Source of the DNA: Liolophura sinensis
Taxonomy: Eukaryota > Mollusca > Polyplacophora > Chitonida > Chitonidae
Direction of reading: 5' to 3'
Assembly: GCF_032854445.1 (NCBI RefSeq)
Contig: NC_088303.1
Coordinates: 34,267,265 to 34,331,264 of the forward strand
DNA: 64,000 bases
Shown here: piece after piece, positions 12,242 to 24,056 of the stretch
Position numbering within the stretch: the stretch's first letter is position 1
How the letters are laid out: the number at the start of each line of letters is the position of its first letter
The notes under the pieces: model-generated
Told to the model about the DNA's origin: nothing
What the model saw: only the letters and a program-made list of their open reading frames with translations
Database searches by the model: none
Program-made: the position numbers and the translations under genes

Positions 12242-12571
12242 AGAGACCAGTAGATCCAGGATCAATCCTTGATCGAGTCACACCTAAGACTTTAAAAGAG
12301 GAAGTTGTAACTTCCTCGCTTGGCGTTCAGCATGAAGGGGATAGTGCAACGACTGGTTGACCCGTATCAGTGTAATGGCTCGGGTGGGGCGGCTTACTTG
12401 CCTTCGGTAAGTCGTCTCGGTGAAGCAGGACTAAACAAAAGAGCGGTGGAAATCCGTCCTGCAACAAGGAGGCACATTACACGTACATGCACCCTAATGA
12501 TTCCTTCGTCGTCATATGTGTGAAAAATTGTTGAGTACGACGTTAAACCCCAAGCACTCACTCGCACTCAC
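12242..12571 (+). mobile_element. SINE type B, full length, with 13-bp target-site duplication
   Basis: The element is flanked by the identical direct repeat TCGTGATATTTGT at 12229-12241 and 12572-12584. It opens with AGACCAGTAGATCCAGGATC, a box B-like GGATCAATCC. It passes through AGCATGAAGGGGATAGTGCA, GTCGTCTCGGTGAAGCAG and GCGGTGGAAATCCGTCCTGC. It ends with TTCCTTCGTCGTCATATG, AAAAATTGTTGAGTACGACG, TTAAACCCCAAGCACTCACT and CGCACTCAC. The 330-bp length and duplicated target site identify it as a retroposed element. It also contains a 67-codon open frame, which I regard as incidental. Confidence 0.9.
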
Positions 12572-12584
12572 TCGTGATATTTGT

Positions 12585-13500
12585 TGGGGATTTCTTCTTT
12601 TTGTGTTGTTCAGTTTTCAAATGCCCATGCGTCTCTCTAAAGGGACTGAAACACCCTTACCCTGTGTGTAAAACGACACGGATTCTGTCTTTCAAAACAC
12701 ATAATGATGTTTCTTCTGTTTCATTCTTCCCCGCTTAGATCGCAGATCTAAACTCTTCCATTCACTTATTTGGAAATCGGTCTTTTGGGGTGCGCTGTCC
12801 TCAACACACCAAATCTGTATGCTGCAAAAACAGACTTACCTTAATCCCGAAGTAGTTCTGACTTTATATCACCTTTCATTTCAAATACATTTGTGTAAAT
12901 TTCGACGCTGTCACCTTTATTATTCACGGATAACGTGGTGATATGAATTCAGAATTACTATTATACCCTGTTTCTGTGGCGTACAGCTTTCAAACATCGA
13001 AGACAGCGCAGGAATGCGTTCTTGGTTCGTGAATATAAGGGTTCAGAGCGGTTGATGTGGAAGCTAAGCTGGGAACTCTGCAATCAGATCTCAGGGCTAG
13101 AATTCCACGTATAAACCGTATTCATTCCAACAATATAGGCTCAAAATTCTATGTCACCTTAGATCAAGTAGATCATAAGATTTATAATTTATGGACAATA
13201 AGGAAATATCCTGGGTTTCTCAAAACTGTGTTAGAAACCTGGAACAAGATTAACACCTTTTTGTAGTAAAACACCTGTAGCAGAATGGAAAAGAATTCAT
13301 GCCGCATTTTAAGACGTGTATTTGTGAAAACCTGATAATTCAAACAAAACAGTCTATAAATCATTCAATACCTCTAAATTAAGTATTCCTTTCCTTTAAC
13401 TCGCAACTGAAAGCGATTAAAACCCTACTGCAGTATTGCATGACTGCAGTAATCGTTTCCCGATACGGCAGCCCATTAGATATATCAACTGATAATGCAT
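12585..13500. other. Intergenic, nothing recognised
   Basis: No gene or repeat is recognised. Short overlapping frames lie on both strands near 13057-13364. Confidence 0.4.
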
Positions 13501-13501
13501 C

Positions 13502-14078
13502 TTTGTTGTCCACTGACGGCGTTCTGTTGACCATAGGTACCCTCTATTGGCCAGTAGTCTCTCTCTGTTGGTTAGTGATGCCCTATGTTGACCAGTGATC
13601 CCTCTCTGTTGGCCAGTGATACCCGTTTGTTGGCCAGCGATGTCCCTTTGTTGGCCAGTGATGCCCGTTTTGAAGGTCAGTGATGCCCGTTTGATGGTCA
13701 GTGGCCCTCTGTTCACCAGTAATCCCTCTGTGTAGGCCAATGATGCCCGTTTGCTGACCAGAGTGTCCCTTTGTTGGCCAGTGATGTTCCTTTGTTGGCC
13801 AGTGATGCCTGTTTGATGGCCAGTGACGCCCGTTTGTCATCCAATGATGTCTATTTGTTGGCCAGTGATGTCCGTCAAATGGCCAGTCGTGCCAGCTTGT
13901 CGGCCACTGATGTCCCTTTGTTAGCCACTGATGCCCGTTTGTCGGCCAATGATGTTTCTTTGTTGGCCAGTGATGATCCTTTGGGGGCCAGTGAAGACCC
14001 TTTGTTGGCCAGTGATGGCCCTTTGAGGGGACAGTGATGGCCCGTTGTTGGCCAGTGATGTCCCTTTGGAGGACAGTA
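13502..14078. repeat. Minisatellite, 21-bp unit, roughly 27 copies
   Basis: The consensus unit is TTGGCCAGTGATGYCCSTTTG, with many base changes and a few length variants, especially at the left end. The unit is exactly 7 codons, so long frames stay open on both strands. One is a 170-codon minus-strand frame repeating a HHWPTKG-type heptapeptide; another is an 88-codon plus-strand frame. The TGGCCA core is self-complementary. Confidence 0.92.
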
Positions 14079-16001
14079 TAATACATAAAATACAAATTAG
14101 GCTTTAAGTATAAACCCCAAACCGTCTAGACACATACGTCAATGGGGTCATTCAGACATCTGAGCCACTAGGACAAGTGCCACTGTCAGTGTCTATTGAC
14201 TACCTCGCCTTAATTATCTAACCCCCTTGATGTAGGCCGTCCACTGATCCAAGGCAATTCAAACAACTCCTCACATTCAAGGCATTAAAGGTTGACTCTT
14301 GTTTCCCTCTTCAGCTATTAGTATTTCTTGAACATATACCTGTGTGTGTTAAAGAAGACAAATATTCTGACGAAATCGACCAAGCATTCCTTCAAAGTAA
14401 CTGGATACACGTACTGATGCTAGTCTTAATCACACATACGAATCGTCTTACTATCCTCATTCTGTCATGCTTACCCTGACAATGTATTCAATTCATATAT
14501 TGCGAGACAGCATTTGAATAAATTCCAGACGAGTGACGTCAGAGGTCTAATTAACTAATTACTGTTAGCGTCAATGCACTTTTTTTTTTTACCAAATTCT
14601 GCTTAATCTGATTCTGGTTGGTTGGGGGGGGGTCGGGGAGGGGGTTGGGGGGGGCACATAAGTTCTTATCTAAACATGAAAGTTAGGACAAAACTCTGAC
14701 TGAGGTAAATGGACAAGAGGCCGGATATCACCATTTGCAATATCTTTGTGTCTGTGTCATATCTTTGCACTAACACCTTATGTTCATTATGAGACAAACC
14801 CCAAACCATAATATTTGCCAATGTCAAAGGTTTTTTTAACCACCAGCCGTGTAGACCTATTATATATTACCATGTTATATGTTGTCCATACTCGTGTATG
14901 GCGATGGCATGTAAGGGTTGAACCCCACGTCAGTCACGTGCCAGCATTGCGATTCGCTTGAAATCGTCAATAAATCGTATTCAATTCATACTCTAGTGTA
15001 CACTTAAACTACATGCCGCTGATCAATTTAGACAAAACATTCTTATACTGGAGAAATTAGATCAATAATCACGAGGCACATTTCCAAAAAAACGGACAAC
15101 ACCAACCATGAAAGAGCTCAGAAAGCATATAAAACTAGGTATTGTAGGACGGATTCACGCAAACAGAAGCAGTAAACAGTTTTCGATGTCGACAAGACAC
15201 GAAGAGTTTTCTAGGTGAATAAATTAATACTCATATCGTAACAGCTCTTACACATTTTCGTAATGATTCTACTTATCAGCGGTCATCTATACATATACCG
15301 TGCCGAGAAATTTTTTTTATTAATTGTCATAGTAAAGACTTGATAGGCATAAAAATAAAGGATAATAAATTCGCCAAAGAGTGTCTATAGCTGGTATACG
15401 ATATTACCTGCTCTCGCCTGGTAAAAGCCTATCCATATGCAGAGTATTTTCTACATCGGCTCATAAGAGAGTTTACGACATATATATACAACTCTATATA
15501 GCCTGTATACGAAGTTGCGTGTCGCACTCTTATATATATATACAGCTGTAGATAAATGATAAAGCCGTTCGCATGGTGTGTTATATACAATCCATAAGGA
15601 GAATATCATAACACCATCTAAGTTAATACGCCATACCGTAGCCTCCGCTTCACGCGTTTAACGCGATGCTTCAGGCTGTTGAACTCATATTCATATCAGT
15701 CATTCATAACTGAGGCCTATATAAACTGCGGAACGCGATATCTATCTGGATCAGTATGCTTGACGGCGTGTGGTTATGTGGTTTTGATGCGAAGATTGCC
15801 CCTGTGGCCTATTTACCTAGTTCAGGTGGTCTAGTTTGCCCCAGGTATACAGTTAAGAACACGTCCACACAATGAAGTCAGGAGCTATGTTTAATGACGA
15901 GCTACCAGACAGTTCAAACGCAGGTTAGTCCAAGGAGCGGTTACATCTAGTTAAGCTGGGCTTTCACCGCAACCATCAGAAAAACTGTAACGTCATTTCT
16001 G

Positions 16002-16005
<4 letters not shown>
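14079..16005. other. Intergenic, with a G-rich tract at 14624-14654
   Basis: A run of ten T at 14581 is followed by four G-runs (9, 4, 5 and 8 G) separated by TC, A and TT at 14624-14654. That pattern can fold as a G-quadruplex on the + strand. No gene or SINE is recognised in the rest. Confidence 0.5.

Positions 16006-16057
<52 letters not shown>
16006..16057. repeat. (AT)n microsatellite
   Basis: An uninterrupted TA/AT dinucleotide run of about 26 repeats, preceded by GGTTT and followed by AACCACGG. A run of very similar length occurs at 45464-45519. Confidence 0.95.
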
Positions 16058-16058
<1 letters not shown>

Positions 16059-17673
16059 CCACGGAGACCTTTTCATCACATTTTACAATAGATATATAAA
16101 CATATAAACAGCTAATAACACTATCTTCAGTTTATGCTTTTAATTGTTTAGAGACGGTTTTACAAACCATCGACTGCGACGTGATGCTGATAAAGTACAC
16201 GTGGATGTCATTTGCCCGACCGCTTTGGACTGGAGTGTACAGTTCGCAGTACGAATCCACTTACATGATAACCTTGTTTTCAATATGTGTAAAAAAAACC
16301 TATGACGTACATTTATTATGCATGTGTGTGTGAAATTGGAGTGTTGGGGTAGCACGACAATCATCCCAACACTTGCACGCCCCACAACTACCATCTCAAC
16401 CTACCTCAGGATATATTTCTCAAGTCTAGAACTACTTTTTCGCAGGCGTCACCTGTAGCTATTATCAATCACGCTACACACATACATGCCGCAAAGGAAT
16501 GCGACTTTTAATTTGCTCAGGTATAATCTCATTAAGAGATACCTGACCCTGGACTTAATGTAAACACGACCCAGTCATGACGTCACGGAGGGCTAATTCC
16601 AGACTGGCCGACAAGTGGGAGACACAGGTGCATAAATGTTAGCTCCCATAACGCTAAATTAGGCCTGTTCTACTCGTTCTGTCACATTTTCATCTCAGCC
16701 CGACGTAGTATTTTCGCCAGCAAACATGAAGAAAAACGTTACAGGAATGTCCTGTACTATAGAAAGAAACTTAGCCTGAATCGTAAGAAAATATAGAAAA
16801 GAAAAGAAAGGACATTGTGTTCAGAGATTAAGTTGTTTAATCAAGCCTATAAACTGCTGAGAAAGGATTCAAAAATCTAACTTTTTAGATTCCAAATTTC
16901 CGGTGTTTTGAAGTTTACCATGCAGTGGCTTTCGTATGCAATAATCATTGAAGTAGGTCGATTCCAAAGCAAAATGGAGCCATACTAGTAATACACATTG
17001 TAAAATACGTTTTTAGTTGGACCAGTGCCTCACGCATTGCCCCATGTAATAACTCAGATTCTATATAGGAGTCTCGGAACTTGATCGATTAAGTTTGAAT
17101 CTGAACCTCATCTAGTTCCCCATCATTGCACAATATTCCCTGCCTGGCTGAAATTCAACCCAGTATAGAAGATACATTGAACTCTTAGTTCACGACATAC
17201 GTACATCACTTAGTCTAATATTTGTAAATACCCCTTTTATACTATTGTTAAGATGCTCTCCGGTTCAGCTGCTTTGACCGAGATTTAGAGACAACAGTAC
17301 ACAATTCAAAGAAATCAGATATTAGTAGCACATATATTACACACAAACAGAATTGCAAAAACGTGAGATGTGGCACATTAAGAAATGTTGAGAAATTTGG
17401 ATGGTCTTTTCTTCTACTTAAAGCTTACATGTACAAAGTTCAAATGAGGGATATAAATATGTACGCTACTCACATGAAGGTTCGTTCAGAATTTGTGATT
17501 AGTATGTTTTCAAATATTTCTCTATCAACGTTGAGGGTTTTTTTTTTCTGTGGAATACAGATATTTTATGTAGAGTTTTATAACCCCCAATTTGCCTTTT
17601 TATCTATGTCATCGCTGTTTAAGTAGTTCTAGACCAGTTTCAAATAAATTACAAACAAGTTACTTAAATTTGC
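16058..17673. other. Intergenic, nothing recognised
   Basis: No gene, RNA or repeat family is identified. Frames at 16140-16394 (-) and 17363-17626 (+) have no recognisable features. Confidence 0.4.
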
Positions 17674-19048
17674 TTAAAGGACAAGACAGCGCCTGGTTAA
17701 AACATATTTCAATCGAAAGTAGGATACTCAAGCTTTCTAAAAAGTATCACACTTTATTATTATAATGAGATTTCACCGAATAGCATGCAGAACAAAATGA
17801 TAATACTGCACAAATGCCTGGAGTCGAGGCAGCCATCTTGAGAATTTTATCCAATCAAACACGTTGCTATCAGATCGCACGGCCCAAGCTGTGACGTAGC
17901 CTTTACCCATTCACCCCACGAAGTGACATATGATAACACATAACTACTGCATAAGACATCATTTTGAGATCGCCAACAACGATTTAGTTACGTGTAGCGG
18001 AAACACCATTCACAAGGTGTTGTGGCACAGGTCTGTATTACTTACGGAGCAGTACAGACGTGAAATCAGTTAATTTACAAGCCGTGTAATTCTCAACGAT
18101 GGTATTACAAACTATGTTAGACAGTAGCATACCGTCTCGGCCCAAACCGCATTCATCTCTCCAAATGCATTTGTTTTCGTTCATTTCAGTTTAGTCAGCA
18201 GTTTCTAAATAACAAATATCAGTCAGTGCAAAATTCATTAGGGATGCCGAAGGTTTATGGGAATGAGACAACGGCATCTAACCGGACAAAGCTTAAACTT
18301 AACTAAACATCTTATGAGATAATTATTTTCTCGGAATTTATTGCAAGTGAAGAATTTAATTTTGCTCCTTCGTCTTTCTCTTTGTTCAAGTCGAGGTGCT
18401 TTCTCTGACGTCCGCGATAACTAGATCAGCACTGCTATCATCTTATAAGCCACCGCTACAAAATTGAAGCATAAAATCCAGCGACAGTGGTGCTTAGATA
18501 GATTTCCATTTGTTTGAGAATTGAGCATGAATCTAGTTGTACAACGATCCTATTGTAATTTTGTAAACGTTTACTTGGGGACAAAATCAGCAACACAACC
18601 CCACCGGAGGTTTCCATCTGAACAAATAATACCTGTGTCCGCAGCTAAGCTATTGAAACAGTTTCGCTGGAGTTCCCTTTAGTAGGCCTGCTGTACCAAC
18701 AGTTCGAGCAGTGGAAGAAATATTCTTCCAGAATGTCCAATTTCCGAGAAAACTATAATTATCACTTGTACCTTCCTCGCCGAAGTCCACAACTTTTATC
18801 TGTCATAGGCTACTGCTCAGACTACTATGCAGAAAATACCTTCGACGCTAGAGAGCTAGAGTAAACGTTACGTCACCTTGCTCCTTGGATAATGACGCAC
18901 TGAAGTTATGACAAGACGAAGTTTCACTAAACGTTCATGGCGTTGAAAAAAATCTTTAAAAAATATATTTAATGCCGGTTTAAGATACTTTGAAGGGTAG
19001 TCTTTCAGTGGACATAAACATCACTCAGGTGCTGTCTTTCACTTTTAA
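17674..19048. mobile_element. Non-autonomous DNA transposon or fold-back element flanked by TTAA
   Basis: The left end reads TTAA-AGGACAAGACAGCGCCTGG. The right end, read in reverse complement, reads TTAA-AAGTGAAAGACAGCACCTGA. Inverted similarity continues inward in patches: CGAAAGTAGG against TGAAAGACTACC, then CAAGCTGTGACGTAGCC at about 17887 against CAAGGTGACGTAACG from the right arm at about 18865. The arms are roughly 200 bp, imperfect, around a ~1 kb centre. TTAA target sites are known for the piggyBac and Kolobok superfamilies. No transposase frame is visible, so this would be a non-autonomous, old copy. The assignment is inference from the ends only. Confidence 0.5.
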
Positions 19049-22000
19049 ACCATGGTGCTAATGGACGGGTAAATTACTACCATTTGTGCATTCATATGAA
19101 CATTTAGAATAAAAATGACAATATGTAAATTGACAAGAGGCCGTATTTCACCGGTTATACGTTTGACAGTTTGCCAGCTATCACACTGTCGTCGCTGCTC
19201 TGGTTTTACTCTCCATACTGTACGTCTTTAATTATATTTAACGATGTTCTTAAAAAATTTTCACCGATAAATTGTATTAGTAATACGGTCAGTTTCATCA
19301 CTACAGTTTGACGTGTGAACAGTTACATCCGGCCACCTTGGGTTATCGGTATTGACACCTGGTAAGCGTTCATAAAGTGGTTTGTTGTCACTGAAAGAGG
19401 GTCTAAAGTGGCTATAGCCGTCATCATTTAAAACAGGTAGGACTATGTATCTCACAGTGATAACTCTCATCACCGTCTGTGAAAAAAACATGCGTAGCAA
19501 CAGGGCGATGTTTCTGTTACCTACTGTCGTGCATTCTTGACTATGGCGTCAGGGAGTCAATCGATCAATCAATCAACCGAGTCTTTGGGATAGGGCCATA
19601 CAGGTCCATAGGTCTTGAGAGGTCAACCCTGCGTCTCGCTTAAGTTTTCATTAATAAACATACCATTTGAGTAAATCCAAGTATGAACAATGTGTCTAAC
19701 ATTATCTTTATTACTCTCGTCATATATATGTGGTTGAATACTACACAGTAACGGACCTGTCTCCAATAGGCTGGCTATCCCGTCTCAATTTCACTGGCTT
19801 CTGGTTGTCGTGGTATTGAAAACAGACGAAAGTTACAACCCTGACAGCAAGAAACTTTCGCCCTGACATAAAACGCTGTGTACAGATATGCCATGCAGTG
19901 CATCCCTTGACTGCAAACTGTAGCTTTTGTTTGTGTATATATTGATCGACAGTTGTGTGTACACACTGTGCAAATGCGATTTGCAAATTTTAAGAAACAT
20001 TTCCTTCCAACGCTAAGAGTATCAAACGATCCATGAGATATGTGGGAGTGTACACTGAGACAACAGTTTCCGCACATCCGTCCATGTTGATGCCATGATG
20101 GCACGCGCAGCTGCAAGGGGATATGCACAGACAGATAAATCGTGTGTGCGGAGTTGTAACGACGTCACGTCTGGTACACTGACCGCCTGCGGAACTGTCC
20201 GAACTCAACCAAACACGTACGTGGGTATCAGCTGTTCTCTCTAACACACAAAGAAAAACTAACACTTTGAGAAGATCTCTAGTGGACACAAGCTTTGGGA
20301 AGAACTGGGTGGTCGTCAGTGGTTGTGAAGCATCGGTCAATGATTTTCAGACAATGTATTCAGACGTGGGTGATACCCTTGTAAGATAAAGAAAATCTAT
20401 GGGAAACTATATCATGGCCCATACGCTTTCTTTTTTAAATCATTTAACATGCCGTGTCGCTCTAAAGACTTCAGTATTAGAATAAATACTTCAGTTGTGG
20501 ATGTTTTGATGTGTTTGCTAATCCCACCCACACAAAAATATAGGGCTCAGTGTGATATCTGTGATCCGCTTTCATGTGAATGACAAATAGGTCTAACATA
20601 GATTCAATATTATTGAGTATGGGTCAATGGGCAGTGCATACTGTAAGTGTACATGTATGTGGGCTTAAAAGCGAAACCAAAGGTGCATAAAAGAGAGAAT
20701 ATGCCATTCTCTCGTCACAACATTTCTCATCTACGTTCTCCTCTGCAGAAGATGTACTACTATAAAACTCAAGGTAACATATACCTGCTGTGTTGCCTGA
20801 ATCTACGTGACAAAACAATCAACTTTCCCCTGGTGTCCACGACAGTCCAGTGAGTTGAGATACGATTCAGCAAGAACACGAGAACGCATTTCCCACAGTT
20901 CCTCAGTGTCTGTTTTTAGTAAGATCTCTCCACTGGCCAGTTTTCATGTGGGATGGGGGTGGGTTTTGGAGTTGGAGGCGGCCTTTGGTGGGGGGTACAC
21001 AAACGCGAACTTTCACATAATCCCAACTTCCTCAACCAAGCAGCACGCACGCCCTTTAATACTATAATGTTTGGTTCCTTGGGAGATTAAACCAGAGAAA
21101 ACTTACAAGTTAGGGAACGCCACTTATCGAAAATTTTATGCAAGTAAAGAGGATTATTAAATATCATAATCATCAGAGTACAAAGCAAATTTTACACAGA
21201 CACACTTCCACCTACCATCGTCAATGTGTGTTTTTTTCTTTCAAAAAGTCTTTTAATTGCTGGAATGCGTTGGCCAGTTCTTCTGCGATGATTTTTTTAT
21301 CTGCTTTGTTAAAATGTGGTTTTGTTGGACGTATCAGTTCAACTGGCGGGTCAAATGAAAGGCAGTATTCTTATACTTGCGTAGTTTTGCTAGAGAAATT
21401 ATCGAAGGGAGAGCACATATTGTTGTATAAGCCCTATAGCCCATTGGCTTACTTCTCCCTAATTATGTACGTAATTCTTCTTCTGTATGGGAACTCTTTA
21501 ATGAAAATGTCACATTCTGTGTTATCCTGTAAGTTGAATGCTGTATATTAACCTTCTCTGTGATAAAAAACCGTGATATTTAACCTGTCTAACCTCATGG
21601 AGGGACGTTGCATAAAAACAACAGCGAGATGTCTCCATGATGAATTGCAGCGGAAGGGCGGAGTACGCTTCAGACGGAGTGTTTATCTATGGAATGCAGA
21701 TGCACTCCCGTAAACCCAAAATGCAGCCTTTCAGTTGAGCATATAAATGTACCAGTCTAATCAACCATGTACACCTCAAATAGGATTCTGATTGATGTAT
21801 TGGCCTACTGATTTATATTTATGTCTCACAATATCCATTTGGTCCACCAGAAAAAAAATGAAACGGTAAAGTTTAATTTTTGTACGTCAAAAGTTAAGAG
21901 TATCACTTATGTGATATGATAATACGGTGAACTGTAAAATGTTATCTTAATTAATTCCAAAAATTGCTTTATGTTAATCGATTAGTAGGCGGCTAGGCAT

Positions 22001-22080
22001 GCTTGAAGGTGTTAAACAAAGTATATCAATACACACCTGCTGGAAACTATAATCACGCATACTGGTTCACGTTCTAAGCT
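19049..22080. other. Intergenic, with a few unassigned frames
   Basis: Open frames at 19261-19500 (-), 19775-20128 (-), 19990-20340 (-) and 21138-21551 (+) have no recognised domain. The 19261 frame has a protein-like polar C-terminus and is discussed as a separate observation. The two overlapping minus frames at 19775-20340 are Cys-rich but switch frame where they overlap and have no splice sites I can defend. Confidence 0.35.
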
Positions 22081-22912
22081 ATTTCCTAATCTACTGTTGT
22101 GTGCGTGATATACACGAACGAATCATTTCTGACCTGTTACATATGCCTTGTGTACACGAACAAATCATTTCTGACCTATTTCGTGTGCGTTGTATACAAG
22201 AACTTATCGTTTCTGACCTGTTGTGTGCGCGTTGTATACACGAACATATCATTTCTGACCTGTTGCGTGTGCGTTGTATACAAGAATTTATCATTTCTAA
22301 TCTACTGAGTGTGCGTGACATACACGAACGAATCATTTCTGACCTATTGCATATGCGTTGTATACACGAACATAACATTTCTGACCTATTGCGTGTGCGT
22401 GATATACACGAACGTCTCATTTCTGACCTGTTGCGTGTGCGTAATGTACACGAACGAATCATTTCTGACCTGTTACGTATGCCTTGTGTACACGAACAAA
22501 TCATTTCTGACCTATTGCGTGTGCGTTGTATACACGAACATAACATTTCTGACCTATTAAGTGTGCGTGATATACACGAACGTATCATTTCTGACCTGTT
22601 ACATATGCCTTGTGTACACGAAAAAAATCATTTCTGATCTATTGCGTGTACGTTGTATACAAGAACTTATCATTTCTGACCTGTTGTGTGTGCGTTGTAT
22701 ACATGAACATATCATTTCCCAGGTGTTGCATGTGCGTTGTGTACACGAACAAATCAGTTCTGATCTCTTGCACATGGACCTGTTACATGTGCGTTGTATA
22801 CACAAACAAATCAGTTCTGATCTCTTGCACATGGACCTGTTACATGTGCGTTGTATACTCGGATAAATCCTTTTATTTCTGGCCTACTGCCTGTGTGGTA
22901 TATAGTCGGACA
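22081..22912. repeat. Minisatellite, 42-bp unit, about 18 copies
   Basis: The unit is GTGTGCGTGATATACACGAA followed by CGAATCATTTCTGACCTGTT and GC. Variants alternate between GATATACACG, TGTATACAAG and TGTGTACACG, and between ACGAATC, ACATATC and ACTTATC. The unit near 22610-22652 is 43 bp. At the right end, two copies carry an added ACATGGACCTGTTAC block, giving a 57-bp unit, and the last copies decay. Because 42 bp is 14 codons, three + frames and one - frame stay open over hundreds of bases. The 178-codon frame at 22101-22637 is an artefact of this. The copies do not have unique spacers, so this is not a CRISPR-like array. Confidence 0.93.
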
Positions 22913-23640
22913 TACATCTTATTTTTCAACTACTGTACATACTGTATGTGCGCTATATACGTAAGTACTGGCGAGCACAAAAACAAAAACTGTTACTACT
23001 TGAAGATCTCACACAAAGTGATGTTATGTACCTTAGATGGATTAGTTCAGTTGGATCGCTGTGAACTCGTTTAACCGGACTGAGTGACATTTAGTAGACA
23101 GGTCTACCCGAGGGGCACCCAACACCAACAGGTCTGTCTTAGCTACAAGATACTTCATCACTTAGGTGTTCTGCCAGTGCGCGATGAACTCTGACAAGGC
23201 GCTAGCACAGGTTTATAATGACAGGTATCCAGTGGGCGTTCATTCCACGGGTGCCTGGGGTGCACTTGTCTGTATGTTTACTATATCTGTTATGTTTAAT
23301 AAAGTTATCAATTATGAACCGTTTCAATGGGGATTCTTTCTACTCTTTAGTGACAGCTCAACACTGAGCAGGAAGGCTTAGATTTCCTGGGGTTTTTTTA
23401 TACTGTTTATTTGGATTGATATATCAATAGCTAGTTAGCATGTTAACAAAGTCAAATCAGTTTGAAGTTTCCGAGGTTATTCAGCACATAAGCTGACCTT
23501 TCTTTGCTATATAAATCTGGACCAACTGAACCTTCTTGGCGCTTGCGTGATCGCACTGCAGTGTCATTCCAACCATTTGCTATAACAGATCATTGTATAT
23601 ACACAAGAATACAATTCTGGTTAAAGATTTTCCTAATTAC
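22913..23640. other. Intergenic, nothing recognised
   Basis: No gene or repeat family is recognised in this spacer. Confidence 0.4.
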
Positions 23641-23905
23641 TTAACGCTGTACTTAGTTTTTTTTAGAAGGATAGGACTGGTTGTTGCTCAACGCCATTTT
23701 CAAACGTTATCAGGGGAGGTAGGGTTGAATGATGTACTAGCCACACTCAACACCATACTCAAGAATTTTCAGATCAGGTAAGACCGATTGATTGGTTGTT
23801 GTTCAAGGTGATTTTAAAATATTTTCGGAAGGGTTTGATTGATTGGCTGATTGTTTCTCATGCAAAGTCATACTGAAGAATTTTCAGGGCAGGTAGGATT
23901 TCTCT
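23640..23905 (-). mobile_element. Two decayed SINE tails in tandem
   Basis: Two segments, 23680-23780 and 23790-23905, repeat the order GATTGGTTGTTGTTCAA, then CA(A/T)ACTCAAGAATTTTCAG or its variant CATACTGAAGAATTTTCAGG, then a GGTAGG word. Reversed, the CTGAAAATTCTTGAGTATGG word matches the tail domain shared by types A, B and D. They are probably two old reverse-oriented SINE 3' ends. Confidence 0.5.
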
Positions 23906-23921
23906 TATATACATGCAAAAA

Positions 23922-24056
23922 TACACATCTAACACAACAACTTGTGTACACAAACCAGATCTTGTGTTAATTCCACACAAGATAGAGTTGTTAAACTATG
24001 ACACAAGACCTTTGTTGCGAAGAACACAAGTTTGTATTCATACAACACAAGTGTTT
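23922..24056 (-). mobile_element. ACACAAG-rich element, copy 1
   Basis: The word ACACAAG or its complement CTTGTGT occurs eight or so times in about 130 bp. Read in reverse complement, the segment (AAACACTTGTGTTGTA, GGTCTTGTGTCATA, AACTCTATCTTGTGT, TTAACACAAGATCT) aligns in order with 32480-32600 on the + strand. Regularly repeated short subterminal words are typical of non-autonomous DNA transposons, but I could not define terminal inverted repeats. Confidence 0.55.

Noticed and set aside
12320-12523. 67-codon frame, also open at 25549-25740, starting MKGIVQRLVDPYQ
   Set aside because: Both lie inside target-duplication-flanked type B SINEs. Other copies of the family do not keep the frame, so it is probably a chance frame of a young family.
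13583-14095. 170-codon minus-strand frame rich in His, Trp and Pro
   Set aside because: It lies wholly inside the 21-bp minisatellite. Openness follows from the 7-codon unit.
19775-20340. Overlapping Cys-rich minus-strand frames
   Set aside because: Continuing the Cys-rich stretch needs a frame change with no defensible splice sites, and there is no consistent cysteine spacing.
21138-21551. 137-codon + frame
   Set aside because: AT-rich, Lys/Ser/Phe-rich composition as in other noise frames. No domain and no splice or promoter signals.
22101-22637. 178-codon + strand frame of repeated HERIISDLLRVRDI-type peptide
   Set aside because: The 42-bp unit is 14 codons, so several frames on both strands stay open. 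There is no start or splice context and no codon bias.
22081-22912. CRISPR-like array
   Set aside because: The whole unit is repeated with point variation. There are no unique spacers, and the DNA is eukaryotic.
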